Of a stretch of 64,000 nt of DNA, positions 59,911 to 64,000 are shown piece by piece. This DNA is from Bacteroidota bacterium (GTDB lineage: Bacteria > Bacteroidota > Bacteroidia > UKL13-3), in assembly GCA_947477885.1 (NCBI GenBank), contig CANJUD010000012.1, positions 1-64,000 on the forward strand. Reading direction: 5' to 3'. Within the stretch, counting starts at the first letter, position 1; each line of letters starts with the position of its first letter. The notes beneath the pieces are model-generated. The model was not told the DNA's origin, searched no databases, and saw nothing but the letters and a program-made list of their open reading frames with translations. Position numbers and translations under genes: made by a program.

Positions 59911-61038
59911 ATGACCACACAAACACTCGATACACCCACGCAAACCCAAGTTGATTTTTTACCTTTGCATGGCACCGACTATGTTGAATTTTATGTAGGC
60001 AATGCCAAGCAGGCAGCCCATTTCTATAAAACCGCCTTTGGCTTTCAGAGTCTTGCCTATGCTGGCCCCGAAACGGGTGTGCGGGATCGTGCATCTTATG
60101 TGCTGGTGCAAGATAAAATGCGTTTGGTACTCACTACGCCACTCACTCCCAATGGTGATATTGCCGAGCATTTGAAACTGCATGGCGATGGTGTGAAGGT
60201 TTTAGCCTTGATGGTGGACGATGCTTACCAAGCATTTGAAGAAACTACCACACGTGGCGGTAAACCTTATATGCAGCCCCAAACATTGACCGATGACAAT
60301 GGCGAAGTTCGCCTCTCAGGCATACATACTTATGGCGATACAGTTCACATTTTTGTGGAACGCAAAAACTATAAAGGAGTTTTCATGCCGGGCTACAGAG
60401 CTTGGAAATCGAACTATAATCCTGAGCCAGTTGGTTTGAAATATGTTGACCATTGCGTGGGCAATGTAGGCTGGAACGAAATGAACCCTTGGGTAAAATT
60501 TTATGAAGACGTCATGGGTTTTAGAAATATCCTTTCGTTTGATGACAATGATATTTCTACAGAATATTCTGCACTGATGAGTAAAGTAATGAGCAATGGA
60601 AATGGTTTCGTGAAATTCCCCATCAATGAACCTGCTGAAGGAAAAAAGAAATCGCAAGTAGAAGAATATTTGGATTTTTATTTGGGGCAAGGCGTGCAAC
60701 ATGTGGCCATTGCTACCGATGATATCGTAAGCACCGTTAACCAAATGGTTGCCCGTGGTGTAGAATTTTTAAGCATCCCCGATAATTATTATGAAAGTAT
60801 ACTTGACCGTGTAGGCCCAATTGACGAGGATTTAGAGCCTCTGCACAAACTTGGAATTTTAATTGACCGAGATGATGAAGGTTACCTGTTACAAATTTTC
60901 ACCAAACCCGTTGAAGATAGACCAACGCTGTTTTTTGAAATTATCCAACGCAAAGGAGCCCAATCTTTTGGCAAAGGAAATTTCAAAGCATTGTTTGAAG
61001 CACTAGAGCGTGAACAAGACAACAGAGGAAATTTGTAA
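59911..61038 (+). CDS. hppD: 4-Hydroxyphenylpyruvate dioxygenase
   Basis: 375 residues, the normal length. Fe(II) ligands are His in LKYVDHCVGNV (~183), His in GVQHVAIATDD (~262) and Glu in LFFEIIQRKG (~345); the conserved ENPAE-type C-terminal part is seen as FGKGNFKALFEALEREQ. It turns 4-hydroxyphenylpyruvate into homogentisate in tyrosine breakdown. Genes for homogentisate dioxygenase are not in view, but a fumarylacetoacetate-hydrolase gene is at 7661. A -7 element is at 59878-59885. Confidence 0.96.
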   Translation: MTTQTLDTPTQTQVDFLPLHGTDYVEFYVGNAKQAAHFYKTAFGFQSLAYAGPETGVRDRASYVLVQDKMRLVLTTPLTPNGDIAEHLKLHGDGVKVLALMVDDAYQAFEETTTRGGKPYMQPQTLTDDNGEVRLSGIHTYGDTVHIFVERKNYKGVFMPGYRAWKSNYNPEPVGLKYVDHCVGNVGWNEMNPWVKFYEDVMGFRNILSFDDNDISTEYSALMSKVMSNGNGFVKFPINEPAEGKKKSQVEEYLDFYLGQGVQHVAIATDDIVSTVNQMVARGVEFLSIPDNYYESILDRVGPIDEDLEPLHKLGILIDRDDEGYLLQIFTKPVEDRPTLFFEIIQRKGAQSFGKGNFKALFEALEREQDNRGNL

Positions 61039-61048
61039 AAAAAAGTAA

Positions 61049-61630
61049 ATGAAAAAATATATTATAATAACCTGCATCCTATTGTGTAGCATAGCAACAC
61101 AAGCATCGAAAGATGACAGCACTTTTTTCAAACACCAAAGCGGAGTTGGAATTTCTATATATCTTATTCCAGCCCCAAACTATACCATAATTAATGGCAC
61201 TTTTAATTATAATATCCGTTACCATTTTAAAATACTTAGCCCAAGCAGTTCTCTGTCGGCCAATATCAATACAGGTTTTGGCATTCCAGGATTAAGTGTC
61301 GGCTATATATTTATATCCCGATTTTTTCAATTCACTTTACCCGTAACTATCAACTATAATTTGGGAAACGGTGCGAGCAAAAACTCAAAACAAAGTACAG
61401 GAACCTATGTGGGAGCAGGAGCAAACCTCGATTTTATAGCTGCACCTAACAGTTTAAGAGATAATTTTCTTTCAATTGGCCCAGTCATTAATGTGGGTAT
61501 TCGCTTTGGCAGCTCCGATGGGAATGGTTCATCAAAGTATGATTTAAAGTTCTCTTACCTGTCTACTTTAAATAAAAATGGAAAAGGATTGAGCGATATT
61601 TTTGGGGTGAATTTGTATTATAATTTTTAA
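61049..61630 (+). CDS. Secreted beta-barrel-like hypothetical protein
   Basis: 193 residues with signal peptide (IIITCILLCSIATQA, residues ~4-18). The rest is a run of alternating hydrophobic strands with Gly/Asn (GVGISIYLIP, GFGIPGLSVGYIFISRFF, YVGAGANLDFIAAPN), suggestive of a small outer-membrane beta-barrel. Ends in FGVNLYYNF with a terminal Phe, typical for outer-membrane barrels. Ten bases after hppD, so it may be co-transcribed. Unknown function. Confidence 0.6.
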   Translation: MKKYIIITCILLCSIATQASKDDSTFFKHQSGVGISIYLIPAPNYTIINGTFNYNIRYHFKILSPSSSLSANINTGFGIPGLSVGYIFISRFFQFTLPVTINYNLGNGASKNSKQSTGTYVGAGANLDFIAAPNSLRDNFLSIGPVINVGIRFGSSDGNGSSKYDLKFSYLSTLNKNGKGLSDIFGVNLYYNF

Positions 61631-61827
61631 ATCTATATAATACTTTGTAAAGAAAAGAAACTATTATATTACAATACACATCTTTTATTATTTTTAGGAA
61701 CCTATTGGAAAAGGTGAGACGTCATGCTGTCCCGATAATTTCGGGATTATTTCAGCATCTCTAACGTGCGTTCTTAGATGCTGAAATAAATTGCTATAGA
61801 AATGTAATAATATATTAATTATATAAC
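61631..61827. other. Intergenic repeats after the beta-barrel gene
   Basis: Holds the dispersed repeat (61719-61762) that is the inverted near-copy of 16557-16600, with a further GATGCTGAAATAA copy at 61777-61790. No ORF. Confidence 0.6.
61719..61762. repeat. Dispersed repeat, inverted relative to 16557
   Basis: GACGTCATGCTGTCCCGATAATTTCGGG-type centre with a self-complementary CCCGATAATTTCGGG; near-identical to the complement of 16557-16600. Confidence 0.8.
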
Positions 61828-61865
61828 AAAAAAGCCCCGATAGAAAAATCCTATCGGGGCTTTTT
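61828..61865. terminator. Strong bidirectional rho-independent terminator
   Basis: AAAAAGCCCCGATAG - loop - CTATCGGGGCTTTTT with A- and T-runs. It serves the hppD/beta-barrel unit and metK from both sides. Confidence 0.95.
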
Positions 61866-61919
61866 GAGAATTCAGGAAAGTGGAGTCAGGTGTTTCCACC
61901 TGACTCCACTTTATATATT

Positions 61920-63227
61920 TTATTTCAAGCCAAAAGCTTTTTTCAATTTATCTACATAATCCAATTTTTCCCAAGTGAAAAGTTCCACTTTTTTGGTAAC
62001 TTTTTTACCATCGGGGCTACTGAAAGTTTTGGTTACTATTTCGTTTTTACGACCCATATGACCATAAGAAGCAGTTTCTAAATAGATAGGCTCACGCAAT
62101 TTCAAACGTTGCTCAATTGCATATGGACGTAAGTCAAAAACTTCTGAAAGTTTGTTGGCGATATCACCATCATGCATCACTTTACCTTTTTTGTCTTTCA
62201 CTTTGCAAGAGCCATAAGTATTCACAAACAAACCAACTGGTTTTGCTACGCCAATAGCATAAGCAACTTGAACGAGCACTTGGTCGCACATTCCGCTAGC
62301 TACCATATTTTTTGCGATATGACGAGTAGCATACGCTGCACTACGGTCTACTTTGCTGGGATCTTTGCCACTGAATGCACCACCTCCGTGAGCACCTTTG
62401 CCACCATAAGTATCAACGATAATTTTACGGCCCGTTAAACCTGTATCACCATGCGGTCCACCGATAACAAATTTTCCAGTAGGGTTAATATGATAAGTGA
62501 TTTTGCTATTGAATAATTTTTTGTACTCAGGATATTTTTTGGTAACACGGGGAATCAAAATATTCACCATATCATCATATATTTTGTCAAGCATTGCTTT
62601 ATCTGCAGCAGCTTCGTCTTTTGCACTAGCTGTTTTTGGTTTAACAAAATCATCATGCTGGGTACTGATAACGATGGTATCAATACGTTGTGGCTTATGA
62701 TCGTCGCTATATTCAATAGTAACTTGGCTTTTGGTATCGGGTCTCAAATATTTTATTTGTTTGTCTTCACGACGCAAATCGCTAAGTTCACGTAATAATA
62801 TATGAGCCAAGTCCAAAGCCAAAGGCATATAGTTAGATGTTTCGTTAGTAGCATAACCGAACATCATTCCTTGGTCGCCGGCACCTTGGTCTTCACGTTT
62901 TTTCTTGTCGACACCACGATTGATATCAGCACTTTGCTCGTGAATAGCACTTAGTATTCCACAGCTATTTGCATCAAACATATATTCGCTTTTTGTATAA
63001 CCAATTTTGGCTATCACTGCACGAACGATGCTTTGCACATCAAGATATGATTTTGATTTTACTTCGCCCGCTACAACTACTTGACCAGTGGTTACAAGTG
63101 TTTCGCAAGCCACTTTCGATTCAGGATCGAAAGCTAAAAAATTGTCAATTAGTCCGTCAGAAATCTGATCGGCTACTTTGTCTGGATGTCCTTCTGATAC
63201 GGACTCTGAGGTGAATAGATATGCCAT
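61920..63227 (-). CDS. metK: S-adenosylmethionine synthetase
   Basis: 435 residues (longer than E. coli at 384, normal for this phylum). Motifs: [19 protein letters not shown] (~16-34), [12 protein letters not shown] (~96-107), [19 protein letters not shown], and [26 protein letters not shown] (P-loop and catalytic strand). It makes SAM from methionine and ATP. A TTTG-N19-TACTTTTG promoter (minus, 63340-63370) lies ~113-143 bases upstream. No SAM riboswitch was visible in the leader; a repeat lies there instead. Confidence 0.97.
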   Translation of the reverse strand: MAYLFTSESVSEGHPDKVADQISDGLIDNFLAFDPESKVACETLVTTGQVVVAGEVKSKSYLDVQSIVRAVIAKIGYTKSEYMFDANSCGILSAIHEQSADINRGVDKKKREDQGAGDQGMMFGYATNETSNYMPLALDLAHILLRELSDLRREDKQIKYLRPDTKSQVTIEYSDDHKPQRIDTIVISTQHDDFVKPKTASAKDEAAADKAMLDKIYDDMVNILIPRVTKKYPEYKKLFNSKITYHINPTGKFVIGGPHGDTGLTGRKIIVDTYGGKGAHGGGAFSGKDPSKVDRSAAYATRHIAKNMVASGMCDQVLVQVAYAIGVAKPVGLFVNTYGSCKVKDKKGKVMHDGDIANKLSEVFDLRPYAIEQRLKLREPIYLETASYGHMGRKNEIVTKTFSSPDGKKVTKKVELFTWEKLDYVDKLKKAFGLK

Positions 63228-63260
63228 TTATTATTTATTGATTTATTGATTTACGATTGC

Positions 63261-63287
63261 TGTCATCCTGAGCGAAGTCGAAGGATG
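63261..63287. repeat. CTGAGCGAAGTCGAAGGATGA repeat in the metK leader
   Basis: Member of the CTTCGACTCC family, here in the 5' leader of metK. Confidence 0.75.
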
Positions 63288-63339
63288 ATTTATTTTCCTA
63301 GGCTTATTATAACAATATATTGAAGCTTAAAAAGAGGTG

Positions 63340-63370
63340 CAAAAGTAAGCCCATTATCTTTATAATCAAA
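63340..63370 (-). promoter_or_regulatory. metK promoter, -33 and -7 elements
   Basis: Minus strand TTTG at 63370-63367, 19-base spacer, TACTTTTG at 63347-63340. This is the best full promoter in the window. Confidence 0.7.
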
Positions 63371-63405
63371 ATGTATGAGGAAGATTGATACCTGCAGATA
63401 GTCGA

Positions 63406-63849
63406 TTATCTCAATTTCTGAAAGAACTCTTTAAGTAAGGCTGACGACTCACCAGCCATTAATCCATTTTCTAATATTGTAGCAGGATGCAAAATATTTT
63501 TACCTAATTGTGAGAATCCTCTTTTCTGATCGGATGCACCAAAAATAACTTTGGCAGGCCTTGCCCAAAATATCGCACCCGCACACATCACACATGGTTC
63601 AAGGGTTATATATATAGTGCACTCTTCCAAATATTTTGAACCCAAATGATTGGCAGCCGCTGTTATTGCTTGCATCTCCGCATGAGCTGTTACATCATGC
63701 AATCGCTCGGTGAGATTATGTCCTTTCCCAATTATCCGATTATTACAAACCACAACAACACCAACAGGAACTTCATCCGCCTCAAATGCACGGTGGGCTT
63801 CCTTCATCGCCTCCCGCATCCAATATTCATCATTAAAAACTTCTATCAT
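63406..63849 (-). CDS. tadA: Nucleoside deaminase of the TadA family
   Basis: 147 residues from ATG 63849; a TTG at 63858 adds three residues and is less likely. Zinc deaminase motifs: HAEMQAI (residues ~53-59, His and catalytic Glu) and PCVMCAGAIFWARP (Cys pair). VPVGVVVV and EYWMREAMKEAHRAF match tRNA-adenosine deaminases, which make inosine at wobble position 34; a guanine or cytosine deaminase is an alternative. Confidence 0.88.
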   Translation of the reverse strand: MIEVFNDEYWMREAMKEAHRAFEADEVPVGVVVVCNNRIIGKGHNLTERLHDVTAHAEMQAITAAANHLGSKYLEECTIYITLEPCVMCAGAIFWARPAKVIFGASDQKRGFSQLGKNILHPATILENGLMAGESSALLKEFFQKLR

Positions 63850-63988
63850 ATACCGCAAATGTGGGCGTAAAACTAATAATACCGATAAGGTATCTGTAAA
63901 ATAATTTATTTTTTAATGGAGAACAGATACACTGTCGGTATTTACCATTGCAATTTTATAAAAACTATTTTATAAAAAGCAATTGGTA

Positions 63989-63996
63989 TAACTTTG
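63989..63996 (+). promoter_or_regulatory. Possible Bacteroidota -7 element at the right edge
   Basis: TAACTTTG reading toward the window end; a gene on the plus strand may start just beyond. Confidence 0.4.
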
Positions 63997-64000
63997 CAAG

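Noticed and set aside
59911-61038. Antisense ORFs inside hppD and in gltX, lpdA, metF and others
   Set aside because: They overlap well-supported genes, lack family signatures and mirror the third-codon pattern of the real frame.
63228-63340. SAM riboswitch in the metK leader
   Set aside because: No conserved SAM-I, SAM-II or SAM-IV pattern was found; the leader contains a dispersed repeat instead.

Overview
The window looks like chromosomal DNA of an uncultured or little-studied Bacteroidota (Sphingobacteriia/Chitinophagia/Cytophagia-like). The evidence is AT-rich intergenic DNA, at least four cargo proteins with type IX secretion (T9SS) C-terminal signals (type A 'YPNPT' tails and one type B gliding-motility-like tail), Bacteroidota-only families (DUF4292, DUF4199, CHU_C tail, the periplasmic 'asparagine synthetase B'-like family), a TonB-dependent receptor, and many TAnnTTTG promoter elements of the Bacteroidota sigma-factor type. 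No rRNA, tRNA or CRISPR array was seen.

Layout. 1-2.4 kb is accessory: the 3' end of a polymorphic-toxin gene (type 44 toxin domain), a directly abutting membrane protein that is a candidate immunity protein, and a decayed tyrosine recombinase joined to the tail of a lost T9SS cargo gene. 2.4-19 kb is mostly housekeeping (lpdA, a menE-like ligase, gltX, a fumarylacetoacetate-hydrolase family gene, rplY, metF), with a REP-associated tyrosine transposase and a GIY-YIG gene inside a unit bounded by inverted repeats, then an overlapping five-gene run ending in two DUF4199 genes and a family 2 glycosyltransferase. 19-35 kb holds secreted proteins (a PKD protein fused to an IS1595-like transposase N-terminus, an M43 protease, an esterase, an M1 peptidase), a UvrD-type helicase-nuclease, rbfA, a methyltransferase and xerC. 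35-46 kb has a CoA ligase family gene, a broken TPR gene, lipoproteins, a TonB receptor pair, an acyl-CoA mutase catalytic subunit, a 2Fe-2S protein and, strikingly, only the C-terminal half of carB. 46-64 kb has ridA, a nonsense-mutated GIY-YIG gene in a nest of repeats, a giant PKD protein, an envelope cluster (dut, sugar nucleotidyltransferase, TPR, DUF4292 lipoprotein, EnvC-like), anmK with a sugar transporter, hppD, metK and tadA.

How genes work together: anmK and the adjacent MFS transporter suggest salvage of cell-wall amino sugars. hppD and the fumarylacetoacetate-hydrolase gene fit tyrosine breakdown. The dut-to-envC run is an envelope and cell-wall cluster. The T9SS proteins form a set of secreted hydrolases and adhesin-like proteins.

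The most unusual aspect is the intergenic DNA. At least ten families of short dispersed repeats (REP/REPIN-like hairpins, heptamer arrays, GC palindromes) sit in the gaps, sometimes inside genes. They accompany a RAYT transposase and two GIY-YIG genes. The best candidate for an undescribed system is the 0.54-kb GIY-YIG unit with terminal inverted repeats at 10132-10667.
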